Source: Bryopsis sp. KO-2023
Lineage: Eukaryota; Chlorophyta; Ulvophyceae; Bryopsidales; Bryopsidaceae
Length of the DNA stretch: 64,000 bases
Assembly (NCBI GenBank): GCA_030272585.1
Contig: BSYQ01000017.1
Span: 62,001 to 126,000 of the forward strand
Direction: 5' to 3'
In this document: piece after piece, positions 44,106 through 55,059 of the stretch
Layout: each line of letters begins with the position of its first letter
Numbering within the stretch: position 1 is the stretch's first letter
The notes under the pieces: generated by a model
Told to the model about the DNA's origin: nothing
Database searches by the model: none
Seen by the model: only the letters and a program-made list of their open reading frames with translations
Translations under genes and position numbers: made by a program

Positions 44106-44788
44106 ATGGCCTTCTCCAAATCCCTGTGCCCTTCGTTCTCGCTTGCGCCGCTTCCAGCGCCTTCGGCAGCATCGAAACGGGTGAGTCCGACCCACGTTTG
44201 CAGATTAAAAGAGCAGACGAGAAAAAGCATGGAAGAAATTGCGATCGGTTGGCGGCTGATCGGTTGTTAGGGCCACCGGTAAGATCTGATGATTCTTTGG
44301 TGGCTTTTTTCGCAGATAACGCTATAGGCAGCGCCAGGAAACTCCTCGGGAGCGGCCACGGCCACGGCCACGGCCACGGCCACGGCCACGGCCACGGCCC
44401 CGCTGGCAAGGCCCTGTCGGGTTGCGGTGCCTTTGGTCACCACAGCAACTGTAAGACAGCGACTTTCACCAAGGCCGACGACGAATCTGCCAAGGCTGCA
44501 GCTGGCGCGGAAGCTCAAAACGAACACAACGATGCAGATTCGGTCGGAATATCCAAATGTCACGGACATGGTTGCAAAGCTGGGACCGTCACAGGAGCTT
44601 TCGTTGATGAGAACTCCGCCGAGTCTGCTGTCCTCTCGGGGGCCGGCAGTGGTGGCAGCAACGCGAAAGCCGGCGCTGAAGCCAAATGTCATGGACACCA
44701 TTGCAACACCGACACCATCGGGATCACTGGGGCTGGTCACGGTTCTGCATTTGCCGTGTCTGGATCGTCGTCGCAGGGTGGTCGCTAA
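44106..44788 (+). pseudogene. Secreted MAFSK/RKLL-family protein, Gly-His-rich, exon 1 frameshifted
   Basis: Exon 1 is 44106-44180 and exon 2 is 44316-44788, with the same donor (GTGAGTCC) and phase as the paralogs. Compared with the copy at 54839, one C is missing after CTGTGC (near 44124), so the ATG frame leaves the signal peptide after about eight codons. Downstream of the lesion the paralogous frame is fully open. Exon 2 begins with a conserved GSARKLL motif, then seven Gly-His pairs, then three CHGHGC-like units spaced by Thr/Ala-rich segments, and ends QGGR. The repeated His and Cys suggest metal binding. The 135-nt intron has no stop in the coding frame. The deletion could be a sequencing error. 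Confidence 0.65.
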
Positions 44789-46021
44789 ATTCTGATTAAG
44801 ACATATCTGTCTGGAGTTCTTTTTGTCAGGGTTTTAATCTGTCAAGTAACAAGATTGGTTCATATTTTTTACTTCTTTCAAGTTTGCCAATTTGGACATT
44901 TTATTATTTTCTTTCGATTTCTTTCGAACAATTTCTGATCAGCTTTGGGATGTAAAAGGATTCTTCGATATTGTATGTGTGCTGCGTTGCGAAAATTGTG
45001 CAGATCCAACGGCGGCATCGTTTTCAGGCTCAGGCTAAATGATGGATGTTTTTTTCGGAACATCGTGCGGTGTGCATTCAGAATACCCCTTGCTTGATTC
45101 CTTCTGGTTACAAGAGATTCAAATTTGAAAATCATCCAAAATTTAAGACTGGATCTTTTTGGTCTGCTGGTCTGCAACATTCACATTCAGAACGGGTGTG
45201 CACAAAGAAGTTGGCTTTTCAAACAATATAACCAAACTTGTCTTGGTATGTGCATGGTTCAATCAATCTTATATTTTTTTTAATGTACTCAACAGGAACT
45301 AACAAGGAGGATCCAACTAGTAATTTCAATATCGCTCTAAAAACAAAAAAAAAGCGAAAACTATTTAGTTACCGAAATAGTTTAACTAAGCAGAATGCAC
45401 CAGTTGTTGAAGTCATTTAATATCATTTTGTTGCCTCATAAGACACCCAGCAATAATTCTGTCTGCTCAACTCTGAAACCGTCTCCACTGTGAAACCGAG
45501 AGCAAGCAAAAATCGATTTTTTTTTTGTGTTTTGAAGATTTCCCCTACCTGGTCGTAGCTAAACTAATAATAGTTTAATAGTGCATTAAAAAATAAATAA
45601 AAAAATAATACATCATCAATGAATGCCTCCAAGAATGGGTTCTTCACTGGAGGAATTTCCTCTTTTTCCAAACAAAAAACTATAAAACTATAAAAAGGAG
45701 AGAATTTTGGCAGAGGAAACGAGTTCTTTAGTTTCTGGAATAATGGCATTTTTTCTTCCTCCGCCATTAATTGCACAATACGCATAGAAGTCTGCATATA
45801 AGTCTTCTTGTGGATTCCCAAAATGGATAACTTGGTTTGGAAAAGAAAGATTCACATATGACTCATCCCTTCAATAACTCCATCCAACAAAGCCACACCA
45901 CAAGAAACCTAAACAAACGCTTGCACAAAATTCAAAAGAAAAGGGGGGGGGAGAAGAAAATGCAAAATATATATATATATATCAAAAAGTCACCATATAT
46001 ATATATCGGAGGAACGCAGCT
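44789..46021. other. 3' flank of the secreted-protein copy, then AT-rich DNA
   Basis: About 44790-44990 is shared with the downstream flank of the copy at 54 kb (TTCAAGTTTGCCAATTTGG; GATCAGCTTTGGGATGTAAA), showing that the duplication unit includes the 3' region. The rest has no supported gene. Confidence 0.5.
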
Positions 46022-49000
46022 CTATTTTCCCATCTTGGCTGCTTTCCTTCTTCTTCTAGGGTTGTGAAAGCTAATTCTGGGGTCGAAACTAAACATTTTT
46101 CGAATGAAATATCTAGCCACATAGGCCTCCATCCTGCCCTTAGCCAAGGGCTTCTTTATACTGGGTTTCTGACCCTGAGGTTTTCCACCATCCCCGTCTT
46201 TTTTTGCTCTACCAGCTGCTTCAACCAGCTCAGGTGCATCTGAATCGAAAACAAAACAGCTGGTGAGGTGATAATCTAGGGAGAGAAAAAAAAACGGCCC
46301 CCCTTCCCCCTTTTTTTACCGTTTTGCTTCAGCAACAAAGTTACTTGGAACCCCTCCTATTCACTCGAACAAAACAAAAAATTCGGAGGTCTCACCAGCA
46401 GCACCAGCAGATTGCATGTGTTTGCCGCTCCAAGAGGTTCTTTCTTTTTTTTGGGGGGGGGTGGGGGGGTTGATTGTGACCGCTTTTGAATCACAACGTT
46501 ATTTTTTTGCCTTTTTTCCCTTGTATTTTTTATTTATGCATTCTCATCATGATTCGTGGCCTATATTTCAGCATTTCTGCAAACTATTCGAATAACGTCG
46601 CCAGAAATTGACTGATTTCAGAAAAAGGAAAAGCGTAAAAAGCATTTTTGAAGAAAACCCTCCTCACTGGGTTGATCCACCGTCGAGGTCGACGCAGATG
46701 TGTCGGTACATATCAAAGGTATCCTTCAAAATTCCAAAACTTTCTAAAAAATGTAAATACATTGATATATATGCATTGTGAAGATACGAGGAACAAATAA
46801 CACACAGAAACCCATCCACCCCGCCCTTGGAAAAAAGAAGTGAAACACGGGAAATATTTAACACTCACTATCAGCAGCAAAATCTTCCACAGGATTTTCC
46901 GAAAGATGTTCCGAAGGCTGCGATTGTTCTTCTCTTTCCTGGGCACCATCGTCTGACTCCACCATGGCCTAAAAAACACCCCCCCAAAAAATAAAATAAT
47001 AAAATAAAATGTCACCTACAGTTTTTGGAGAAGAAAAAAAAAGAAATATACATCACCCAAGCATAATTTTGACATTGCAAAATTATGTCAAAATTTTGCA
47101 ATGTCAAAATTATCGACATTATTGACATTTGGGGAACGAGAATAATCAGCTTGTCAAAATTCACGGGTCCCGTGTTGCTCGGTAAAAAAAAAAAAAAAAA
47201 GTTGGACGGGCTACATGGGGCTTTCACCCTCAATATATAACATTTGAGAAAATATAAATAGAGAAAAAAACACCAAATAACAGAAACAATGTAATTCACA
47301 ACAAAACAATATATATAACATATATAACACAAAATATATTTTAAAAAATATTACGCACAAGAGGATCCTTTCCATCGAAAGATGAGGGGTCAGAAGAACC
47401 AGGGACCGGTGCTGATGGTCCTGCAGGTTCTATGCTTTCGACCATAGATTCCTTCACTGAACCATTTCCCTGAAAACAATAATGAATTAGGTTCAAAAAA
47501 AAAAACAAAAAAACAATGGTTGTATTTTGTCTGTTACTGTTGTTCTTACAAATTAAATAAATTTATAAGGAATGAATTTTATCAGAAAAAAAATTCAGAA
47601 ACACAATAACCACATATCACTCGTTTAAGAAGAGGGATGGCTGGATGGAGCTTTCAGTCTCGGTGTAATACATTTGAAGAAAAATAGGGGGAATAAATAG
47701 GAAACAAAAAACAATCACAGAACATAATAACGGAACAGGAAGCATTACTCTGGTAATAATTATTTTATTTTATTTTATTTCTTATTTATTTATGTATTTA
47801 CGTATGTATGTATGTATCTATTTATTTATTTATTTATATGGTACATATTTAGGGGACTTTCAGCCAGGTCGATATGATTATGCTCGAAAGGAAAAGAAAA
47901 AATAGTGCCTGGGTGAGTTTTTACCTGATACAAAATTCAAGTGCTTGTTCCAACAAAATTCAAAATAATGTAGAACTTCGAACAAAATTTCAAAATAATT
48001 TAGAACTGCAACTGTATACCTCTCGACGCTTCTTCTTGCTAGGACCATCCTCGTTTTCGGTTTTGTTTTTTCTTTTGACGGCTGGTTCAACTGCAGGGAC
48101 TGAGTTTCCGTTCAAACCATCCTTCTTTTTGTTTTTTTGTTTTTTTTGGACAGTCGGTTTGACTGCAGGGACCGGGTTTTTGCTCAAATCGTCCTTGCTG
48201 TTGCTATTTTTCTTTCTTTTGACGGTCGGTTCGACTGCAGGGGCCGGGTTTTCTTCTATGATATCTTTCACAGTGTTCGGTTCTATATCAAACACGAAAA
48301 AAAAACAAATATAAAACACACACACATGCACACAACCATCAAAAACCTCGAGTCTTTTTTGACTCCCCCCCCCCCCAAAAAAAAAAGAAAAAGAAAAAGG
48401 ATTCTAAGGCATAGATTACAGCAGGCATGAAAAATCAAGAATCGGCCAAAAACACGCTCTTAAAAAAAAAAAGAACCCCCCCCACACACAGAAATCTGCA
48501 AGGTTAGAGGTTGCTGATCAACTTTTTAATATCAATGCAGAAACATATCGAATGGGTTTAAGAAACAGGAAAAAAAAAAACAAAAAAAAACAGGAAATTG
48601 ATGCATAGCTTACTCACCCGAGTCGAGCGTGACTATCAAGTTTTGGAGCCTCTCCACCAGACTCCTTTGGGGTTCTATTTCCACTGCAAAAATCAAACCC
48701 CTTTTATTCCACCATCGAAACAAGAATGGCTGGATGTTTAATTTACATTAGGCAAACTTGACCATCGATGAGGTGATCCAGCCTCGAAACAAGAAGCATT
48801 ATTTCATATTTGCACTTATGGAGGACCCCCCCCCCCTGAAAATTGCTTATGTAAAATTGCTTATATTTCTTTGAGATGATATCTCCCAGATCTTTGGGCA
48901 TGCTGACTTCTCCCCTCCTTAACCAAAAGTTTTTTTTTTGTAAGTGTGAGTTATTCTCCCACACACCCAGATCAGAAACGTATGTTGATAATTTTTCAAA

Positions 49001-49386
49001 GGTGCTCGGCCGGCCGCCCTATTATTACAGTCATGATCACCTGAATTTTGCGGTTCGATTTCTTGTTTCTTTTCTAGCTTCTCCAACACATGCAGCACGC
49101 CATTTTGCTTTTTCGCTTCCAGCTGCAAGAAAACCAAGCCACCAAAAAAATTGCCAAATATTTATTCATCTGGGAATAAACAACAATCAGAGTGACTATA
49201 GCAGAAAGAAAAAAGGGGGGTTGAAGCAAAGGGATCATATCCATTCGACCTGGTGGGTTTTTTTCCACACCAGAGAACGTCAGCAAGCCACGCCAAATAA
49301 AAAATATATATAAACGCGGTTGAACAAGAAAGACGACTCACCAGTTTCAAGCGTGCACTCCGACGAGGAGTGACGGCACCTTCCAT
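46022..49386 (-). CDS. Lys/Pro-rich, probably nuclear protein, multi-exon
   Basis: Supported exons: 49386-49342 (start ATG, with a PRRSARLKL basic motif), 49122-49041, 48683-48618, 48282-48020, 47469-47359, 46968-46869, and the last exon 46239-46022. The first six are in phase. Linking the sixth to the last needs one or two short exons near 46735-46665 and 46440-46395 that I could not fix. Exon 4 encodes three copies of a unit of about 24 residues (PAVEPTVKRK in the first) with many Lys. The final exon ends in an RRRRKAAKMGK-like basic cluster. Basic clusters suggest a nuclear or chromatin-associated protein. No named domain is recognised. Confidence 0.5.
47757..47840. repeat. TTTA/TATG microsatellite inside an intron
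   Basis: An alternating (TTTTA), (TTTA) and (TATG) tract, within the intron between the 48020 and 47469 exon borders. Confidence 0.7.
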
Positions 49387-50453
49387 CCCGAGCGGGATTT
49401 ACGCTGCCCCCGCTGAAATTGGGAATTGGGTGCAGTAGTTTGCGTCGCGGATTTTCAGGTGGCCAGCAAACATCATAATCCAACAAAAAAGATGTGAACA
49501 GAGATTGATTGGGTCGATTTCGCATTTCTTTTTTTTTGGGGGGGGGGGGAAGAATCTGCGTCAGCCGTCTTGGGCGGTTTTTCAATCGCTGTGGATGTGG
49601 GCGGCCTGGAAGATAAGGAAACCGAAATGGGTGCGTGTCGACCTTTTGTCGAAATGAAAACATGAGAGAGGGAATGGAAGCTGTAGGCAGTTGAATTTGT
49701 GGGGTAGACTGTGAACAGGAAAGAGCAGTCTGGTGGCAAAATGAATAATGAAGTCTACTCCTTTTTTTTTTTTTTTTTCGTCTTGTTGAAATTGGAGTAG
49801 TTTTTTGCTGTTTTTTGGCGCAAATTATTGCTTTCTTTATAATTGGTAAAATTAGAATCCTAACAGAAGGCGAACAGGCAGCGCAGCAGACTGAAGAAAA
49901 AAAAAGGAAGAAAAACATTAGAAAGGCCTGCCAGGAGTAGCCCCCCCCCCCCAAGAAACAAGGCCTAAATAATAAAAAAATACTATATACAGAACATTTA
50001 GGAAGTCTGGCAGCGAAATATGCTTGACCATATATATATATATGGCTTTCTAATGTCAGGGGGGGGATGATGGCCTCCTTTTGCTGTTTTTAAACGTATC
50101 GATTGATTATTGATCGCTTGACCTGTGAGGGTTGGTTTCATTCATGTTTTTGTTTGTCGGGTTAATATAAATCCGGTCGGATTTTTCTTTTCATTTTTCT
50201 TGTTTTTCTCGTGTCAGCATCATAACCTTTTTTTTCCCTATTTCCCCCTGAAACATGAATTTTTGCTGGTTTTGATGAGAGTTGCTACTTCGATTTAATT
50301 TGCATTATCGGCCATATCCCAGACACAAGCAAGCAAGCAAATTTCCATCTGCATGTACAGCCAGAAAATCCAAAATCTGGCCGTTAGTTAGTGTTGGGTG
50401 GGCCTTTTCTTCCTCAGACGGAAACAAGAAAACTACCATCCAGGATTGTGGTG
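49387..50453. other. Intergenic region between divergent genes
   Basis: It separates the minus-strand Lys-rich gene from the plus-strand LRR gene. It holds T, C and TA runs (for example near 50030-50042). An open minus-strand stretch at 49739-49473 has no recognisable domain. Confidence 0.4.
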
Positions 50454-52001
50454 ATGCTGGAGTCTTGCTGTGCAGCTGGATGTTGGTCCATCTTGGTCGA
50501 TTTTGCAAAGCTGCTTTTTTCTTGTCGAAACGCGAAAGACGGTAAAAACGACGCTTCGAAAATCGATTGGGGGTCCCTTCCGGCGGACATCATCGAATCG
50601 CACCTCGTGTTCAGGCCGCTGCGATCGCTCAACCGCCACTGGCGTCGAGCCGTTTCCAACGGAGTCCGCCATGCGAATCTGTACCCAGGATCGGATCTAG
50701 CTGTGGACCACATGCATCAATGTTTCCCGTCCATCCGATCGTTACGCTTTCATCACGCTTTGCCGATCCAGGGAAATCTCGAAGTGGCGAGCGCTTGTCG
50801 AGGGTTGAGGGAACTGGGCTTGGACTGGCCGCCGGTCGGGGAATCATCAGGCGTTAACATGAGCGGATTAGCTGATGGCTTGACGAGATTAGTCATGCAT
50901 TCTACGGGCGTTACGGATAACGGCTGCCAGCGGTTGGTGAAGCTCACGAATCTGAGGGAATTGTCAGTGATTTCGAACAAAGCTGGCGCCCTTGGCTTCT
51001 CCACAATATGTTCCATGGTGTGGTTGACCAGCCTGGCGATATCCCAGAGGCAATTGCTTTCTTCCTCTCTGACGGGGCTGACTAATCTCTCCTCCCTGGA
51101 CTTGTATCGCACCGGAGCAGCCGACCGAGATGCCCACTGCATAGCTCAGTTGACAAAGCTAACCAGCTTGGGATTGGGGTGGACCTACATGGGGGATGTC
51201 GGTGTTGCGGTGATTGCACAAAGCTTGACCAATCTGGTCCGGTTGAATTTGAGAGGATCGTCCATCTTGGATGAGTCCTGCTCATCGCTGGCCACCCTAC
51301 CTCTGCTGCAATGTTTGACTTTAGCAAATACGCGCATGGGCAATCTAGGGTGCCAATGTCTTACTCACAGTTCATCTATTGCAGAGCTTGATTTGTCATT
51401 GAGTAACCTCGACAGGGAGGGGTGCTCCTACCTCAGCCAAATTCCACAACTGACGAGTGTCAGCCTTGCTCGTATCTATTGTGGGGGAATCCGGTGGGGT
51501 CCGTTCGATCTGCCACCAAGTTTGGTCAGGATCAGTCTCTGTCATATCGATTTGAGCAATGGTAGCTCCCAGGTTTTGACTGGGATGCGTCTTTTGACGA
51601 GCTTGTCGGTGGAGGGCTGCATACATGATGAGATGGATTGCCGAGTGCTGCGTGGGTTGACCGACTTGGTGGAGGTGAACCTGCACTCGAATTCGATCGG
51701 AGATCGAGGCTGTGGGCTGCTGAGGAATTTGACGAAATTGACCAGGTTGGATGTGGGGTGTACCGATGTTGGCGACCGAGGGTGTTTCTGGATCGCTAGA
51801 TTGACCGGATTGAGGTGGTTGAATGTGGACACTGAGTGGATAGGCGATGCAGGGATGAAGCGATTGGCTGGGCTGAAAAACTTGACCTATTTGCACCATG
51901 GACCGAAGGTGACTTACAAGGTCAGGGATGTTTTCCCTTTCCTCCACTATGGAGTGGCCGTGGATACCAATATGGTGCATGACAGGGTGCTGATCTGGTG
52001 A
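50454..52001 (+). CDS. F-box-like leucine-rich repeat protein, intronless
   Basis: The ATG at 50454 is the first in frame; the frame is open further upstream only from a GTG at 50391. 515 residues. Near residues 38-75 there is an F-box-like stretch (WGSLPADIIE, then LRSLNRHWR). From about residue 100 to the end there are roughly fifteen leucine-rich repeats of about 24 residues of the cysteine-containing/AMN1-like type, with recurring LTSLxL, GDRGC and GLTNL motifs. F-box/LRR proteins act as substrate-recognition subunits of SCF ubiquitin ligases; the partner is unknown. It is the only long host gene here without introns, so a retrocopy is possible. Confidence 0.8.
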   Translation: MLESCCAAGCWSILVDFAKLLFSCRNAKDGKNDASKIDWGSLPADIIESHLVFRPLRSLNRHWRRAVSNGVRHANLYPGSDLAVDHMHQCFPSIRSLRFHHALPIQGNLEVASACRGLRELGLDWPPVGESSGVNMSGLADGLTRLVMHSTGVTDNGCQRLVKLTNLRELSVISNKAGALGFSTICSMVWLTSLAISQRQLLSSSLTGLTNLSSLDLYRTGAADRDAHCIAQLTKLTSLGLGWTYMGDVGVAVIAQSLTNLVRLNLRGSSILDESCSSLATLPLLQCLTLANTRMGNLGCQCLTHSSSIAELDLSLSNLDREGCSYLSQIPQLTSVSLARIYCGGIRWGPFDLPPSLVRISLCHIDLSNGSSQVLTGMRLLTSLSVEGCIHDEMDCRVLRGLTDLVEVNLHSNSIGDRGCGLLRNLTKLTRLDVGCTDVGDRGCFWIARLTGLRWLNVDTEWIGDAGMKRLAGLKNLTYLHHGPKVTYKVRDVFPFLHYGVAVDTNMVHDRVLIW

Positions 52002-52620
52002 AGCTGACCAGCTCTATGTAGTTTATTGTGAAATAGAAATACATCTACCTGTGGTGGGGGTTTTGGGGTTGAGTTCATGTGTCAGTCGAAGTGACCGGAT
52101 GCAGAGGAATTGTGCTGGTACAAACATCTCCATACATTTTCTTTCGGCAATGCTGGGCACTTTTTTTTCTCAAAAGGGACTTTCCAATCTTGATGCAGTT
52201 GTGTGCAGGGCATTTTACTACTGACACTTTTTAATTCTAGTGAATTGGGCTGGATTTGCTCTTGAGGGTTGGGGGGCTGAAAATCATCTCGTTTTATGTA
52301 CAGCCTTGGTTCGACAGCTTTGCCTGATGTGAATTAAACATTAATTTATCATGGTTTAATGTGTGAATATTTTTCTTCAATATTTTTCTTCCATGATGTG
52401 AAGCCCATTCACAGAACACTTCAATAATTGTAAGGATATGACAGGTTGACCATCTTGATCAGCTTCGCAAAGAACGGAAAAAAACGAAGTGGAGAAGCAG
52501 TCACATCCCGAAGGGATATCGAAACAACGAATTCAGCTTGACTAAGTTGAAAGAAGTAGAACACCCAATCACAAAACAAGACCAAGTTTTCCCGGTGTGA
52601 AGACCCGGAGCCCATGGTAG
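52002..52620. other. Intergenic DNA between the LRR gene and a convergent secreted-protein gene
   Basis: It holds the 3' ends of both genes. A TTGAAAGAAGTAGAA stretch near 52548 resembles the downstream flanks of the other secreted-protein copies. No gene is seen. Confidence 0.4.
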
Positions 52621-53195
52621 CTACAGAATATCGTCGCAAATTTGCTCGCAGAACTCTCCGAATCTGCAAGCCTTGCAGTTGTCGATATCGCAATGTCCTG
52701 GGGACCAAAAACAGCGGCGGCGGCGATCGCCTCAAACTCAGTTCGTTTTATCACGCGCGGCGCCTTGCGCCAATCGACGAATCAACGAAAACGCGACGCC
52801 ACGATAAAACGAAGCAAACAGGGGTGATTCACACAGCCAAAACAGTGAAATTAGCTTTCCTCTGGAGCAGGACCAAGCGACGTACCGCAGTCATGGTATT
52901 CCCCGCTATCCCCGTTATCACCACCAGCGACGAGCAGCTTTCTGCCGCCCCCTCCAGAAGGCGGCTCTGCATACGGGAGTATGTGTAACTCAGTTCACCA
53001 GTGATCATTAGGAACGACGTTTCACGGGGGGATCAGGCAAAACCGGAAATCGCTTTCGTTTCACTGGTGGCGCAGGTAAAACTCACTCGATTTGGCAGCT
53101 GAAGGGAGAGCCTCGGCGAATGCATAAGCGCCAGCATGAGCGCTGGACACGACGCAGAGAAGAAGAAAGAAACAAAGTGCTTTGGAGAAAGCCAT
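52621..53195 (-). CDS. Secreted MAFSK/RKLL-family protein, short cysteine-rich form
   Basis: Exons 53195-53087, 52966-52886 and 52697-52621 join in phase to 88 residues. Exon 1 is a signal peptide (MAFSKALCFFLLL, ending in an Ala-rich cleavage region). Exon 2 carries GGRKLLVAGG and ends in a Cys. Exon 3 supplies the rest of a six-cysteine pattern: CGxC across the exon 2/3 junction, then C-x4-C-x2-C-x5-C-x3-C counted from the second Cys. The copy at 54839 has the same cysteine spacing across the same intron. Six cysteines suggest three disulfides in a small secreted peptide; function unknown. None of these exons makes a long ORF alone, so the gene is easily missed. Confidence 0.7.
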
Positions 53196-53307
53196 TGAGT
53201 CCAGGGAGCGTCGACAGCGGAAAAAAACGAGATGTCCTATTGGCACTCGACGATACTTTGGTTTCGATTCGCAGGTTACGTTTGGAATGACCACCACGTC
53301 TTCGTGT

Positions 53308-53319
53308 TGCCTTTTATTT
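53308..53319 (-). promoter_or_regulatory. Conserved AATAAAA promoter box, copy at 53.2 kb
   Basis: On the minus strand AAATAAAAGGCA, about 113-124 bp before the ATG, followed by a leader containing GTGCCAATAGG. It matches the boxes before the other three family members. Confidence 0.5.
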
Positions 53320-54141
53320 CGTTTTCTGGGGCTTCTCGGAACCGAGATTTTCTTCAGTGATGTGGCACATCAACAGTCAGTCAATCGATCGATCAGTCCA
53401 TCAACCGGTTACAGATTGACCGAAAAAACCCCCACCGATCACTCTCTCTTTGAACCTGTTCAGACCTGCTGGTGGTGTTGTTTTGAATGCAACTCGATGT
53501 TTGTTGATGTTGGTTTTTATTATTTTGGGGTGGTGGTCACAGCAACCTCAGGGTAAGTTCGTGTGCACGAAATTTTTTGTTTATTTGAGTTGTGTGCGAA
53601 AACTGTTCAGTAAAATTCTTTTTCCAAAGTGATCAGTTTTTGCGATAAGGTGAGAACCACCAAGCGCTCAGAATATGCGGCAGGAAACACCGGCTTAAAA
53701 ATTGGTTCACCTCTTCAACCTTTTTTAATCTGAGAGGAAATTTCCAAAGCTTATAAAACCTCTCTCTATATATTGCAAAACGGCCTTTTTTTTATACCAG
53801 TTCCGTATTTGTCGGGCAAGTCTGTACAGATATTTTGCCCAGAAGGATCGACCCTTCTCTGCAAAAAAGAAAACACAGACTCCTCGGTTCACATATATTT
53901 GTGAACAAAAAAACAGACACACTCCAACAAAAACACCAGTACAATATCAAAGAATCCTTTTACATCCCAAAGCTGATCAGAAATTGTTCTGAAATACAAA
54001 CGAAAGAAATTAACAAAGTGTCCAAATTGGCAAACTTGAAAGAAGTAAAGAAACCAATCTTGCTACTTGACTAGAAACCACCCAGCAGCAAAAAACAAAA
54101 AACTTGAGACATGAACTCCAGCTCGGATGTGCTGTCAAACT

Positions 54142-54839
54142 TTAGCGGCCACCCTGCGCAGACGATTTAGACGCGGCAACTGATGAACCGTGTCCGACGA
54201 CGGTGTTCGTGAAGGTGCCCGCCTTGGCTCCATCTCCATGGGCTTGCGCTCCGGCACCTGCGATTCCGCTGCTGCCCCCGCTGGTACCTTTCGAGAAAGA
54301 TCCAGCCGCGGCGAACTTGTCTCCGGTGGCTGTTTCTGTGAATGCCTTGCAAGCGACATTGTCGTGGTGGCCAGAGGCGTCGCACAGCGCCAGCGCATCA
54401 GCCTTGGGAGGAGAAGGCTTGTGGTGGTGACTGTCCGCGCAGTACTTATGGCAGCCATCCCTGAACTTGCAGGTGTTGCAGCCGTCGATCTTACACCATC
54501 CTGCGACAAAAAAAAATCCCCTCGATTCAGTTGCCTTTCATGCGGCACCTTGCCCCCCAAAACCCCGATCAACGCGCGACACACTCGGAAACATACCGCA
54601 ACCACCGAGGAGTTTCCTGGCGCTTCCCAAAGCGTTCTCTGCGATCACAGTCACCAGGGAATTAGTTAGAACGTACAGATGGTCCTGACAGCCGCAACCC
54701 GTCAGTGGCGACGGGTCGATATTGCATGCATGCTCCCAGTCGACGAACGTGGGTCGGACTCACCCGTTTCGATGCTGCCGAAGGCGCTGGAAGCGGCGCA
54801 AGCGAGAACGAAGAGGCACAGGGCTTTGGAGAAGGCCAT
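54142..54839 (-). CDS. Secreted MAFSK/RKLL-family protein, Cys/His-rich with Gly/Ala tail
   Basis: Exons 54839-54764, 54638-54597 and 54500-54142 are in phase, 158 residues. The signal peptide MAFSKALCLFVLACAASSAF ends exon 1. Exon 2 is only 42 nt and encodes NALGSARKLLGGC. Exon 3 opens with the same cysteine spacing as the copy at 53195, continues with a His/Pro-rich segment, one CDASGHHDN-like unit, and a Gly/Ala/Ser-rich tail ending QGGR as in the 44.1-kb copy. It therefore links the short cysteine-rich form and the long repeat form of the family. Probably secreted; metal binding is possible from the His clusters but unproven. Confidence 0.75.
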
Positions 54840-54960
54840 GGCGTCCGGAATATCGATAACGAGAAAATTAACGAGAAAACCTATTGGTGCTCGATCTAGT
54901 TGGGTTTCTTTTCGATACGGAGATGTTCGCTGTTTGGGATGTTCAACTCCTCTTGGTGCT

Positions 54961-54972
54961 GCATTTTATTCC
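54961..54972 (-). promoter_or_regulatory. Conserved AATAAAA promoter box, copy at 54.8 kb
   Basis: On the minus strand GGAATAAAATGC, about 122-133 bp before the ATG, followed by the shared leader with ATCGAGCACCAATAGG. Confidence 0.55.
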
Positions 54973-55059
54973 ATCGGGCTGACACACGTCCCGCTTCCCT
55001 TGGACGAGAATCTGTGCATTATGTGACGGCCTGTTCCTGATGCTAAATCAGTCAATCAA

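Noticed and set aside
44267..44740. Minus-strand frame of Val/Ala repeats opposite the Gly-His copy
   Set aside because: Antisense shadow of the GGCCAC repeat.
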